Assembly (NCBI RefSeq): GCF_001941825.1
Contig: NZ_CP019038.1
Coordinates: 496,001 to 560,000 of the forward strand
Direction: 5' to 3'
Length of the DNA stretch: 64,000 bases
From: Massilia putida
GTDB lineage: Bacteria > Pseudomonadota > Gammaproteobacteria > Burkholderiales > Burkholderiaceae_D
The notes beneath the pieces were generated by a model. That model did no database searches. It worked only from the letters and a program-made list of their open reading frames with translations, and was not told the DNA's origin. Position numbers and translations under genes: made by a program. Positions 27,733 to 35,909 of the stretch are shown in pieces. Every line of letters begins with the position of its first letter. The stretch's first letter is position 1.

Positions 27733-27923
27733 TCCATACTGCGCCGCAGAATTCGGAACAGTTCTGCAACGCTTCACGATATGGGCTTCGGTGAATCGGC
27801 ATGGGTTCCCGCTTTCGCGGCGACGACGGTGCCTTGTCTCGTGCGACCAACCCCGAATCCCTCATGCGATCATCAACCCGCCGGCTGGCGGCGCGGGCCG
27901 TCCCGGCAGAGTCCGGGACACGC

Positions 27924-29219
27924 ATGGTCGACGTCGTCATCATCCTCGCCCTCATCCTGCTCAACGGCGTGTTCGCCATGTCCGAGCTCGCCATCGTCTC
28001 GGCCAAGCGGCTGCGGCTGGACAAGATGAAGGCCGAGGGCAGCGCGGGCGCCGGCAGCGCGCTCGACCTGCACGAAGACCCGAGCCGGTTCCTGTCCACG
28101 GTGCAGGTCGGCATCACCCTCATCAGCATCTTCAACGGCGCATTCGGCGAGGCGTCGCTGACCGCGCGCCTGACGCCCCGGCTGGCCGCGCTCGGCGTGG
28201 CGGGCGGCTATGCGCGGCCCGTGTCGCTTGCCATCGTCGTGTTCGGCATCACCTTCGTCTCGATCGTGCTGGGCGAACTGGTGCCCAAGCGCATCGCGAT
28301 CCTGTACCCGGAACAGCTGGCGGCGGCGACCGCGCGTCCGCTGCACATCCTGTCGCGCCTCGCGCACCCGTTCGTGCGGCTGCTCGCGGTGACGACGGAC
28401 GGCATCATGCGCCTGCTCGGCATGCGCCACCAGAAGGACGAGACGCCGACCGAGGAGGAAGTGACGGGCATGATCAAGGAAAGCGCGGACGCCGGCGTGT
28501 TCGAGAAGGCGGAATACGACATCGCCGCGCGCGCTCTGCGTCTCGACGACTGGCACCTGCGCGCGCTGATGACGCCGCGCGTCGACCTGGAATTTCTCGA
28601 CCTCGACCAGCCCCTCGAACGCAATCTGGCGCGCATCGCGGAGTCGCCGTACAGCCGCTTCCCCGTCTACCGGGGCGACCGCTCGCAGGTGCTCGGCATC
28701 GTGCGCGCGCGCAATCTGTTCGGCCAGGCCATCCGCGGGCAGTCGCTGGAAGGCATCGACATCGGCGCGGCCGTGGAACCGATCCTGTACGTGCCGGAAT
28801 CGAGCAGTGCCATCGACCTGCTGGAACAGCTCAAGCAGAGCCGCGCGGAACTGGCCATGATCGTCGACGAATACGGCGACATCCAGGGCATGGTCACGCT
28901 GACGGACGTGATGAGCGCCCTCGTCGGCGACGTCACGCCGCCCGTGGACCACGGCCAGCCGGACGCCGTGCGGCGCGAGGACGGCAGCTGGTTCGTGGAC
29001 GGCGGCATGGTCCTCGACCGCTTCCGCCACCTCACCGGCACCGCCATCCGCTTCCCGGACGAGGACAGCGGCGTCTACCACACGCTGGCCGGCTTCATGC
29101 TGTACCAGCTCGCCGTGATCCCCCGTGCGGGCGACCGGCTCGAGTGGGAGGGCTGGCGGTTCGAAGTCGTCGACATGGACGGCAACCGCATAGACCGCCT
29201 GCTCGTCAGCCGCGCCTGA
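27924..29219 (+). CDS. CNNM/CorC-type (HlyC-family) membrane protein with CBS domains
   Basis: This is a 431-residue integral membrane protein. The CNNM transmembrane domain (about 1-190) includes the family signature [12 protein letters not shown] and [15 protein letters not shown] pair (about 210-335) has [12 protein letters not shown] and the second repeat with [17 protein letters not shown]. The small C-terminal CorC/HlyC FAD-like transporter-associated domain ends near VVDMDGNRI. Related proteins are linked to magnesium or cobalt efflux and stress tolerance. An upstream in-frame ATG (27801) reads through a REP-like repeat, so the ATG at 27924 is preferred although its ribosome site is weak. 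Confidence 0.88.
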   Translation: MVDVVIILALILLNGVFAMSELAIVSAKRLRLDKMKAEGSAGAGSALDLHEDPSRFLSTVQVGITLISIFNGAFGEASLTARLTPRLAALGVAGGYARPVSLAIVVFGITFVSIVLGELVPKRIAILYPEQLAAATARPLHILSRLAHPFVRLLAVTTDGIMRLLGMRHQKDETPTEEEVTGMIKESADAGVFEKAEYDIAARALRLDDWHLRALMTPRVDLEFLDLDQPLERNLARIAESPYSRFPVYRGDRSQVLGIVRARNLFGQAIRGQSLEGIDIGAAVEPILYVPESSSAIDLLEQLKQSRAELAMIVDEYGDIQGMVTLTDVMSALVGDVTPPVDHGQPDAVRREDGSWFVDGGMVLDRFRHLTGTAIRFPDEDSGVYHTLAGFMLYQLAVIPRAGDRLEWEGWRFEVVDMDGNRIDRLLVSRA

Positions 29220-29273
29220 TGGCGGCGGAACCTCGGGTGCGCGGCGCGTGCCCACCACATCAAAGGAGGAATC

Positions 29274-30047
29274 ATGATCATTCACCGTATCTGCGCCGGC
29301 CTCGCCTGCTTCCTGCTGGCCTCGGGCGTCGCCGCCCAGCACACGCGACCGGAAACCACGCCCGCCGGCCAGCCGAAGGCGCCCGACACGCGCGCGCTCG
29401 AGGTCGGCGCGAAGATTTTGCAGGGCAATGCGCCGTTGGCCGGCTTCGACATCTACCTGAACGGTTTTCACCCGATGAAAGACCATCCGGACATGCAGGT
29501 CGAGGCGCACCACTTCTGCCGTCAGGTCAACGAAGACCTCGCACAATGCGCGCTGTTCGACGGCAATACGCGCACGGCGAACCTGACCGGCATCGAATAC
29601 ATCATCTCGGAAAAGCTGTTCGGCACGCTGCCGGCCGGGGAGCGGCAGTACTGGCACCCGCACAACGGCGAAATCCTCAGCGGCCAGCTGGTCGCGCCGG
29701 GCCTGCCCGAAGCGGCGGAACACGCGCTGATGAAGAAAAAGATCAACAGCTACGGCAAGACCTGGCACCTGTGGAACACGGGCTTCAACGGCAAGCCGGG
29801 CGACAGCCTGCCGCTGGGCCCGCCGATGCTGGCCTGGTCATTCAGCCGCGACGGCGAGCTGCTGCCCAGCTTGCTGGACGAGCGCGATACCCGCATGAAG
29901 GTGCACACGGGCGCCAGGCGCAAGGCGCGGGCCGACCTCAAGCCCCTGACGCATCCCCAGGCCGGCGTCGACGCGCTGAAGGGCAAATTCCCGCAGGCGA
30001 CGCAAGACATCCCCGGCGTCGTCGACAGCGCTGCGCCATCGCGGTAG
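29274..30047 (+). CDS. DUF1264 (oil-body-associated-protein-like) exported protein
   Basis: This is a 257-residue protein with an N-terminal signal peptide ending near GVAAQ. The body matches the DUF1264 family, known from plant oil-body-associated proteins and from bacteria: [30 protein letters not shown], and YGKTWHLWN with [12 protein letters not shown]. The biochemical role is unknown. The signal peptide predicts a periplasmic location. AAAGGAGG precedes the ATG. The downstream sulfur operon starts 26 bases later and may be co-transcribed. Confidence 0.82.
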   Translation: MIIHRICAGLACFLLASGVAAQHTRPETTPAGQPKAPDTRALEVGAKILQGNAPLAGFDIYLNGFHPMKDHPDMQVEAHHFCRQVNEDLAQCALFDGNTRTANLTGIEYIISEKLFGTLPAGERQYWHPHNGEILSGQLVAPGLPEAAEHALMKKKINSYGKTWHLWNTGFNGKPGDSLPLGPPMLAWSFSRDGELLPSLLDERDTRMKVHTGARRKARADLKPLTHPQAGVDALKGKFPQATQDIPGVVDSAAPSR

Positions 30048-30073
30048 ATTGGGGGTGCCAAGGAGGACACATC

Positions 30074-30514
30074 ATGCGCATCGACTGGCTCCACTTCACG
30101 CCCTGGGCGTCAACCGCGGGCGGCATTCTCATCGGCCTCGCGACGGCCCTGCTGCTGCTCGCGAACGGCCGCGTCGCGGGCATCAGCGGCATCCTCGGCG
30201 GCTTGCTGCGGCCCGCGCGCGGCGACGTCGCGTGGCGCGTGGCCTTCATCGCCGGGTTGTTCCTCGCGCCCATCGTCTGGCTGACCATGCGCGCGATGCC
30301 GCCGGCGCAGATCGACCATTCGCCCGCGCTGCTCGCCGCCGGCGGCCTGCTCGTCGGGATCGGCACCCGCTTCGGTTCCGGCTGCACGAGCGGCCACGGC
30401 GTGTGCGGCATCGCGCGGTTGTCGCCGCGGTCGCTGCTGGCCACGGCATGCTTCATGGCGGCCGGCTTCGTCACCGTCTTCGTCGTGCGCCACGTGCTGG
30501 GGAGCGCGCCATGA
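30074..30514 (+). CDS. YeeE/YedE-family sulfur transporter half
   Basis: This is a 146-residue membrane protein with about four helices, half the size of full YeeE. It carries the family motif [26 protein letters not shown], with conserved cysteines that relay thiosulfate-type sulfur in the full-length transporter. AGGAGG precedes the ATG. Its stop overlaps the start of the partner gene (ATGA). Together with the next gene it makes a complete transporter. Confidence 0.9.
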   Translation: MRIDWLHFTPWASTAGGILIGLATALLLLANGRVAGISGILGGLLRPARGDVAWRVAFIAGLFLAPIVWLTMRAMPPAQIDHSPALLAAGGLLVGIGTRFGSGCTSGHGVCGIARLSPRSLLATACFMAAGFVTVFVVRHVLGSAP

Positions 30515-30981
30515 ACGTCGTCACCGCCTTTCTCGCCGGGCTGCTGTTCGGCGCCGGGCTGATCCTGTCCGGCATGAGCAATCCGGCCAAGGTGCTCGCC
30601 TTCCTCGACGTGGCCGGCACCTGGGACCCGTCGCTGCTGTTCGTGATGGTGGGCGCGATCGTCATTGCCGCCCTCGCCTTCCGCTTCGCGCGCACGCGCG
30701 TGCGGCCCCTGTTCGGCAGTGCGATCCACGTGCCGGGCGCGGGCCGCATCGACATGCCGCTGGTGCTGGGCAGCGTGACGTTCGGCGTGGGCTGGGGACT
30801 CGTCGGATATTGCCCCGGCCCGGCGCTGACGGCACTCGCCGTCGGCGGCCGCTCGACGCTGCTGTTCGTTGCGGCAATGGTGGCCGGTATGGCAATATTC
30901 GAGGTGGCCGAGCGTATCCGCGCCGGCATCGGGGCACATCGCGGCGCTACCCGCGCCACGACCGGCCCGCCAGGAGACTGA
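30511..30981 (+). CDS. YeeE/YedE-family partner half (DUF6691 type)
   Basis: This is a 156-residue membrane protein with about four helices. The family pattern [24 protein letters not shown] appears at the N-terminus, and [19 protein letters not shown] carries the second conserved cysteine. It forms a pair with the preceding gene. The persulfide dioxygenase start follows its stop directly (TGAATG), which ties transport to oxidation of the imported sulfur. Confidence 0.9.
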   Translation: MNVVTAFLAGLLFGAGLILSGMSNPAKVLAFLDVAGTWDPSLLFVMVGAIVIAALAFRFARTRVRPLFGSAIHVPGAGRIDMPLVLGSVTFGVGWGLVGYCPGPALTALAVGGRSTLLFVAAMVAGMAIFEVAERIRAGIGAHRGATRATTGPPGD

Positions 30982-31683
30982 ATGCAAACCAATCCGATCC
31001 AGCTGTTCGACACGGAATCATCGACCTATACCTACATCGTCGCGGGCCCGGGCAGCGATGCCGCCGTCATCATCGACCCGGTCGACCACCATTGCGAACG
31101 CGACCTCGCCCACATCGCGCGCCTGGGACTGCGGCTCGCCTACATCCTCGAGACGCACGTGCACGCCGACCACGTGACGTCGGCCGGGCGCCTGCGCCAG
31201 CTGACCGGTGCCCACACGGCCGTGCCGCGCGGATGCGACGTGCCGCCGGCCGAAGTGCAGCTCCAAGATGGCGACGTCATCCGCTTCGGCGACGGCGAGA
31301 CGATCGCCGTGATGCACACGCCGGGCCACACGGCCGGCCACATGTCCTACGTCTGGCGCGGCAACGTGTTCACGGGCGATACGCTCCTCATCGACGGCTG
31401 CGGCCGCACCGATTTCCAGGGCGGCAGTTCGGCCGCGCTGTACGACAGCATCACGCAAAAGCTGTTCGCGCTGCCCGATGCGACGCGCGTATGGCCCGCG
31501 CACGACTACAAGGGCCAGGCCGTGTCGACCATCCGCTGGGAAAAGGCGCATAACGCGCGGGTCGTCGGACGCAGCCGGGAGGAATTCATCGCATTGATGG
31601 ACAACCTGCACCTGCCGCAGCCGAAGCTGATCGACATCGCCGTGCCCGCGAACCGCAATCTCGGCTTGCCGCACGGCGGCTGA
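30982..31683 (+). CDS. ETHE1-like persulfide dioxygenase (MBL fold)
   Basis: This is a 233-residue metallo-beta-lactamase-fold enzyme. The metal-site motif THVHADH, the later HTPGHTAGH, FTGDTLLIDGCGRTDFQGG and PAHDYKG are those of ETHE1-type sulfur dioxygenases that oxidise glutathione persulfide to sulfite. The normal partner genes (sulfide:quinone reductase, rhodanese, BigR-type repressor) are not next to it. It is translationally coupled to the YeeE-like pair. A hydroxyacylglutathione hydrolase role is less likely because of the CGRTDFQ segment. Confidence 0.87.
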   Translation: MQTNPIQLFDTESSTYTYIVAGPGSDAAVIIDPVDHHCERDLAHIARLGLRLAYILETHVHADHVTSAGRLRQLTGAHTAVPRGCDVPPAEVQLQDGDVIRFGDGETIAVMHTPGHTAGHMSYVWRGNVFTGDTLLIDGCGRTDFQGGSSAALYDSITQKLFALPDATRVWPAHDYKGQAVSTIRWEKAHNARVVGRSREEFIALMDNLHLPQPKLIDIAVPANRNLGLPHGG

Positions 31684-31804
31684 GGCGGTCGGATTCGCCG
31701 CGCCGCCGTTGCCGGCGCCGTTCCTGACGCAAAGTAAAGTCGCCCGGACGGTCACAGCCACGGCCGTTTCCATTAAAATCCTTGTCTTTTAGCAAGCGGA
31801 CACC

Positions 31805-33175
31805 ATGGCCTCCGACCAGACCCAACTCCACCGCGGCCTCAAGAGCCGGCACATCCAGCTGATGGCCCTCGGCGGCGCCATCGGCACGGGCCTCTTCCTC
31901 GGCGTCGCGGAGACGGTCCGCCTGGCCGGTCCATCCGTGCTGCTCGGTTACGCGATCGCGGGCCTGGTCGCGTTCCTGATCATGCGCCAGCTGTCCGAGA
32001 TGATGGTCGACGAACCTGTCGCCGGCTCGTTCGGCCATTTCGCCGACAAATATTGCGGCCGCTTCGCCGGCTTCGTCTCCGGCTGGAATTACTGGGTGCT
32101 GTACGTGCTCGTCAGCATGGCCGAGCTGTCCGCCGTCGGCATCTATGTGCAGTACTGGTTCCCGAACGTGCCGACGTGGGTGTCGGCGCTCGGCTGCTTC
32201 CTGCTCGCGAACGGCATCAGCCTCATCAACGTGCGCGCGTTCGGCGAGAGCGAGTTCTGGTTTTCCGTGATCAAGGTGGCGGCCATCGTCGCGATGATCG
32301 TCTACGGCGTGTTCCTGCTCGCGAGCGGCGGCGCGGGACCGCAGGCGTCCGTCGCCAACCTGTGGACGCACGGCGGCTTCTTCGCCCACGGCATCCAGGG
32401 CCTCGTGATGTCGATGGCCATCATCATGTTTTCGTTCGGCGGGCTGGAAGTCATCGGCATCACGGCGGCCGAGGCGGCCGATCCGTCCCGGTCGATTCCG
32501 CGCGCGACGAACCAGACGCTGTGGCGCATCCTCGTCTTCTACGTCGGCTCGCTGGCCGTGCTGCTGTCGCTGTACCCGTGGGACAAGATCGTGCCCGGCG
32601 CGAGCCCGTTCGTCCTGATCTTCAAGGCGCTGGACGCCGGCGTCGTCGCGCACGTGCTGAATCTCGTCGTGCTGACGGCCGCGCTGTCGGTCTACAACAG
32701 CTGCGTGTATTCCAACAGCCGCATGCTGTACGGCCTCGCCGTGCAGGGTCATGCGCCGCGCGCGCTGCTGCGCGTGAACGCGCGCGGGGTGCCGCTGGCG
32801 TCGCTGGCCGTGTCGGCCGTCGCCACCGCGCTGTGCGTGGGCGTCAACTATGCCGTGCCGGGCAAGGCGCTGGGCCTGTTGATGGGGCTTGCCGTGGCCG
32901 GCATGCTGATCAACTGGGCCATGATCAGCTGGTCGCACCTGCGCTTCCGCGCCGCCAAGCAGGCGGGCGGCCAGCCGACGGCCTTCCCGAGCCCGCTTTA
33001 CCCGCTCACGAACTGGGCCTGCCTGCTGTATCTCGGCGGGATCGTGGCGATCATGTACGCGACGCCGGAGCTGCGCGTGTCCGTGTGGATGATCCCCGCG
33101 TGGCTGGTCGTGCTGGCCGTCGGTTACCGCCTGGCCGAGGGCCGGCGCGCGCGCCTCGCCCGCGTCGTTTCCTGA
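31805..33175 (+). CDS. Amino acid permease (AAT family)
   Basis: This is a 456-residue cytoplasmic membrane symporter with about 12 helices. The N-terminal motif MALGGAIGTGLFLG and the following SEMMVDEPVAGSF region mark the amino acid transporter family that includes AroP, PheP and GabP. The substrate cannot be fixed from sequence; the aromatic/branched-chain group is plausible given the tyrosine and Bkd genes in the region (inference). Only a weak ribosome site precedes the ATG. Confidence 0.87.
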   Translation: MASDQTQLHRGLKSRHIQLMALGGAIGTGLFLGVAETVRLAGPSVLLGYAIAGLVAFLIMRQLSEMMVDEPVAGSFGHFADKYCGRFAGFVSGWNYWVLYVLVSMAELSAVGIYVQYWFPNVPTWVSALGCFLLANGISLINVRAFGESEFWFSVIKVAAIVAMIVYGVFLLASGGAGPQASVANLWTHGGFFAHGIQGLVMSMAIIMFSFGGLEVIGITAAEAADPSRSIPRATNQTLWRILVFYVGSLAVLLSLYPWDKIVPGASPFVLIFKALDAGVVAHVLNLVVLTAALSVYNSCVYSNSRMLYGLAVQGHAPRALLRVNARGVPLASLAVSAVATALCVGVNYAVPGKALGLLMGLAVAGMLINWAMISWSHLRFRAAKQAGGQPTAFPSPLYPLTNWACLLYLGGIVAIMYATPELRVSVWMIPAWLVVLAVGYRLAEGRRARLARVVS

Positions 33176-33233
33176 CGCCTTTCATGGATGCTACACTCGG
33201 CCCATTGCCAAAGCGACGACTTGCGAGCCGAGC

Positions 33234-33500
33234 ATGGAACAACAAGAATTTCTCGACACCCTCAGGGCGGAAGGCTATGCGGAGCCGGTGCTGGTCCGGC
33301 GCGAACCGGACGGCCGCCTCGACGACCACGCGCATCCGTTCGAAGCGAAGGCGCTGATCCTGAAAGGCGAGATCCGCATCCACGCGGGCGGCGAAATCAA
33401 GATCTACCGCGCCGGCGACGTGTTCCACCTGCGCCGCGACGAACCGCACCGCGAGAGCTACGGGCCGGACGGCGTCGACTATCTGTCCGGCCGCCGCTAG
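33234..33500 (+). CDS. Small single-domain cupin protein
   Basis: This is an 88-residue beta-barrel protein of the cupin fold. The two half-motifs are seen as DDHAHPFEAKALILKGEIRI and GDVFHLRRDEPHRESYG, with His residues placed for metal binding. Function unknown. Its last four bases overlap the end of the convergent zinc-ribbon gene. Confidence 0.78.
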   Translation: MEQQEFLDTLRAEGYAEPVLVRREPDGRLDDHAHPFEAKALILKGEIRIHAGGEIKIYRAGDVFHLRRDEPHRESYGPDGVDYLSGRR

Positions 33501-34027
33501 GCGCCGGCACGCCCCTCCGCCAGCACCAGCACGGGTTGCGCGCCGGGCGCGCGGAACACGATGGCGAAGCAGTCGAACCAGTCCTGCGGATCGGGGCAGC
33601 CGTCGGTCAGCATGGCGCGGTAGTCGTCTTCCGATTCATAGGAATACAGCACGATGACCTCGCCGGCCACGGGGCCGAACCACGCTTCGTCGTCCGCGCG
33701 CGGGCGCACGCCGTCGCCGTGGTGGCCGTTCCAGCCGTGCTGCGCCGGATCGAACAACAGCACCTCGCGCCCGCACACGGGACACGCGGCATGGACGGGC
33801 GCGACGGGCGCCGCCACCGTCTTGCGCCCGAACAGGCCGCGCCGTTCCTGGCGCCGCGCGGTGCGCAGCCTCAGTTCCCAACTGCCGCACGGGCAGCCGA
33901 GCCGGCGCGCGAGGAAGTCCGGGCCGTGCCGCAGCCCGCGCACGGCGGGTACCGCGACGTTGGCCAGCATGAACGGCGCCAGGTTGGCGGGGATGCGTGC
34001 ACCGAGCAGGGCGAGCAGGTCGGACAC
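33497..34027 (-). CDS. Unknown protein with CxC...CxxC zinc-ribbon-like motif
   Basis: This is a 176-residue protein of no family I recognise. An N-terminal helical part (ARIPANLAPFMLANVAVPAV) precedes a paired cysteine set, GCPCGS near residue 48 and CPVCGR near 93, which looks like a zinc ribbon. The acidic C-terminal half contains DEAWFGPVAGEVIVLYSYES. The start is GTG at 34027 with GGAGG 5 bases upstream. It lies 14 bases downstream of the cysteine-synthase-like gene, so the two form an operon and it may act on or with that enzyme. Confidence 0.65.
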   Translation of the reverse strand: MSDLLALLGARIPANLAPFMLANVAVPAVRGLRHGPDFLARRLGCPCGSWELRLRTARRQERRGLFGRKTVAAPVAPVHAACPVCGREVLLFDPAQHGWNGHHGDGVRPRADDEAWFGPVAGEVIVLYSYESEDDYRAMLTDGCPDPQDWFDCFAIVFRAPGAQPVLVLAEGRAGA

Positions 34028-34041
34028 CGCAGCCTCCGGGT

Positions 34042-34959
34042 TCAGAAGTACTTGGATAGATAGTACACGCCGGAGTCCGGAAACACAGTGGCCACACGCT
34101 TGCCCGCGAGCCGCGGCAGCAGCTGCGCGATGCCGGCCGCGACGCAGCCGCTCGATCCGCCGGCCAGGATCCCCTCTTTCGCCGCGAGGCGCCGGCACCA
34201 GTCCAGCGCATCGTCGTCCGCGACCTGCACGACATCGTCCACGACGCCCGGGTCGAAGCTGCGCGCCGCCTGGCGCTTGCCCACGCCTTCGACGATGGTC
34301 GCGAACGGTCCGTCGGCGGGCTTGTCGGTGACGACCCTGCGATACGCGGAGTTGCGGGGCTCGACGCCCAGCACGATCAGATCCGGCTTCTGCTCCTTGA
34401 GGTAGCGGCCGATGCCGGAGATGGTGCCGCCCGAGCCGATGCCGCACACGAACACGTCGATCTGCCCGGCCATCTGCCGCCACAGCTCCGGCCCGGTGTC
34501 GCGATAGTGCGCCTCGCGGTTCAGCGCCGAACGGTACTGGTCGAGGTGGTGCACGTTGTCGCCCTGGGCCAGGCGCTCGGCCACGGCGTGGTACCCGTCG
34601 GCGGGGTTCAGGCCGTCGTCCGGCGCGCACAGATGCACCTCGGCCCCGTAGGCGCGGATGCGCTTGATCTTTTCGACGCTCGTCGTCCGCGGGACGGTCA
34701 CATCGCATTGCAGGCCGAGCACGGCGCTGGCCATCGCGAGCGCGGCGCCGGTGTTGCCGGATGAGCTTTCGACGACGCGCGCCGTGTCCGGCGGCAGGCT
34801 GTTCAGCATGTACCGCACCATGCGGTCCTTGATGCTGCCGCCCGGGTTCATGTACTCCAGCTTCGCCACCACGTCCATGCCGGGGAAAAGGCGGCCCAGC
34901 CTGACCACGGGGGTGTTGCCGATCGCGTCCATCACGGAAGATTTGACTTGGGATTCCAC
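34042..34959 (-). CDS. PLP-dependent cysteine-synthase-family enzyme
   Basis: This is a 305-residue fold-type II PLP enzyme. The PLP lysine is in NPGGSIKDR, the substrate loop is SSSGNTGAALA and the phosphate-binding loop is GIGSGGTISGIG. It belongs with CysK/CysM and relatives such as cystathionine beta-synthase and SbnA. The loss of the usual CysK segments and the coupled unknown zinc-ribbon gene make a special product possible (inference). The start GTG at 34959 has AAAGGAG upstream. The frame is open to an ATG at 35001 that would add 14 residues and lacks a ribosome site. Confidence 0.85.
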   Translation of the reverse strand: MESQVKSSVMDAIGNTPVVRLGRLFPGMDVVAKLEYMNPGGSIKDRMVRYMLNSLPPDTARVVESSSGNTGAALAMASAVLGLQCDVTVPRTTSVEKIKRIRAYGAEVHLCAPDDGLNPADGYHAVAERLAQGDNVHHLDQYRSALNREAHYRDTGPELWRQMAGQIDVFVCGIGSGGTISGIGRYLKEQKPDLIVLGVEPRNSAYRRVVTDKPADGPFATIVEGVGKRQAARSFDPGVVDDVVQVADDDALDWCRRLAAKEGILAGGSSGCVAAGIAQLLPRLAGKRVATVFPDSGVYYLSKYF

Positions 34960-35168
34960 GCCGCTCCTTTCACTGAGATTGCCGCTGAGAAAGACTAGCA
35001 CAACAATCCATTCGATGGCGTCGGATTGGAGCGTGCTTATGCGGCCCGGGTGAGCTACCTACCTTAACCGGGTAGCGGCCGTTACTGCAAGACATCCCGA
35101 CGTGCGTGTTGGTTCATGACCGCAACCGTGGTCCTTGTGACAATGTGCGTATTTACCCTGCATACGAG

Positions 35169-35480
35169 ATGGTGCGCAACCGCGCGGCCGCGCCCGAACA
35201 GCGCTTCGCCGAAGCCGTCGCCGACGCGCTCTACGAAAGCCATCCGTACGAACTGCGCGCGCCGAACGAGAAAGACCTGAACAAGATCGACCTGGACCGC
35301 AGTCTCGCCGTGTACCGCCGGCGCTTCGCCAGCGCCAAGGGCATGACGTTCATCGTCGTCGGCGATTTCGATCCGGCGGTGGCCGACGTGCAGAAGACGG
35401 CACGGCGGTATCTCGACAAGGACAACTATGTCCAGGTCGTGCTGGTACCGGAAGCGAAGCTGAAGACGGCCGGCAAGTGA
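35169..35480 (+). pseudogene. M16-family metallopeptidase remnant
   Basis: The readable frame covers two separate parts of an insulinase-type (M16) protease C-terminal domain. The first, NRAAAPEQRF through LDRSLAVYRRRFASAKGMTFIVVGDFD, comes from the middle of the domain. The second, TARRYLDKDNYVQVVLVPE, is the extreme C-terminus. They are joined directly, so an in-frame deletion has removed well over a hundred residues, and the N-terminal zinc domain is gone too. No start codon with a ribosome site is evident. It is a decayed fragment just upstream of the globin operator. Confidence 0.8.
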
Positions 35481-35497
35481 GCCAAAAGCCGTGATAA

Positions 35498-35514
35498 CTG
35501 CATTTCAAATGCAG
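35498..35514. promoter_or_regulatory. NsrR-like palindrome upstream of the truncated globin
   Basis: CTGCATTT-C-AAATGCAG is a perfect 8-1-8 palindrome. The core TGCATTTnAAATGCA matches the known NsrR operator pattern (ATGyATTTnAAATrCAT). A -10-like TAGAAT follows at 35521. NsrR is a nitric-oxide-sensing repressor and globins are typical targets, so the fit is good. The protein itself is not in the window. Confidence 0.7.
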
Positions 35515-35524
35515 CTTTGGTAGA

Positions 35525-35908
35525 ATGGCGGGCATGTCCTCCCCCGCCATCACCGAATCGTCGATCATCCAGCTGGTCGACACGTTTTATGCGCGCGTGC
35601 GCGACGACGCCGTGCTGTCCCCCGTGTTCGAAGCGAAACTCGCGGGCCGCTGGCACGAGCACATGCCGCGCATGTACGCGTTCTGGACCAAGGTCTTGCT
35701 GGGCACGGGCGAATTCAACGGCAATGTGTTCGGCAAGCACATGGCGCTGTCGGGCATCGAGACCGAACACTTCATCCGCTGGCTCACGCTGTTCCGGTTG
35801 ACGGCCGTCGACGTGTTCGGCGTGGACGGCGCGGGCGAAGCGCTGGCGGTCGCGCAGCGCATCGCCTCCAGCCTGCAACTCGGCTTCTTCGGCGATATCC
35901 GCGTCTGA
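35525..35908 (+). CDS. Truncated haemoglobin (group III type)
   Basis: This is a 127-residue small globin. It has the helical pattern of group III truncated haemoglobins: FYARVRDDAVLSPVFE at the N-terminus, then WHEHMPRMYAFWTKVLLG and HFIRWLTLFRLTAVDVF. The proximal His is probably in ETEHFIRW. Such proteins bind oxygen or nitric oxide and support growth at low oxygen or under nitrosative stress. The TAGAAT box overlaps the first ATG (35525), so translation from the second ATG (35534) on a nearly leaderless mRNA is possible. It ends 1 base before the convergent hybrid kinase. Confidence 0.9.
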   Translation: MAGMSSPAITESSIIQLVDTFYARVRDDAVLSPVFEAKLAGRWHEHMPRMYAFWTKVLLGTGEFNGNVFGKHMALSGIETEHFIRWLTLFRLTAVDVFGVDGAGEALAVAQRIASSLQLGFFGDIRV

Positions 35909-35909
35909 T

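Noticed and set aside
27801..27923. Upstream start for the CorC-type gene
   Set aside because: The first residues (MGSRFRGDD) are the translation of a REP-like repeat, so this is read-through of an intergenic element, not protein.
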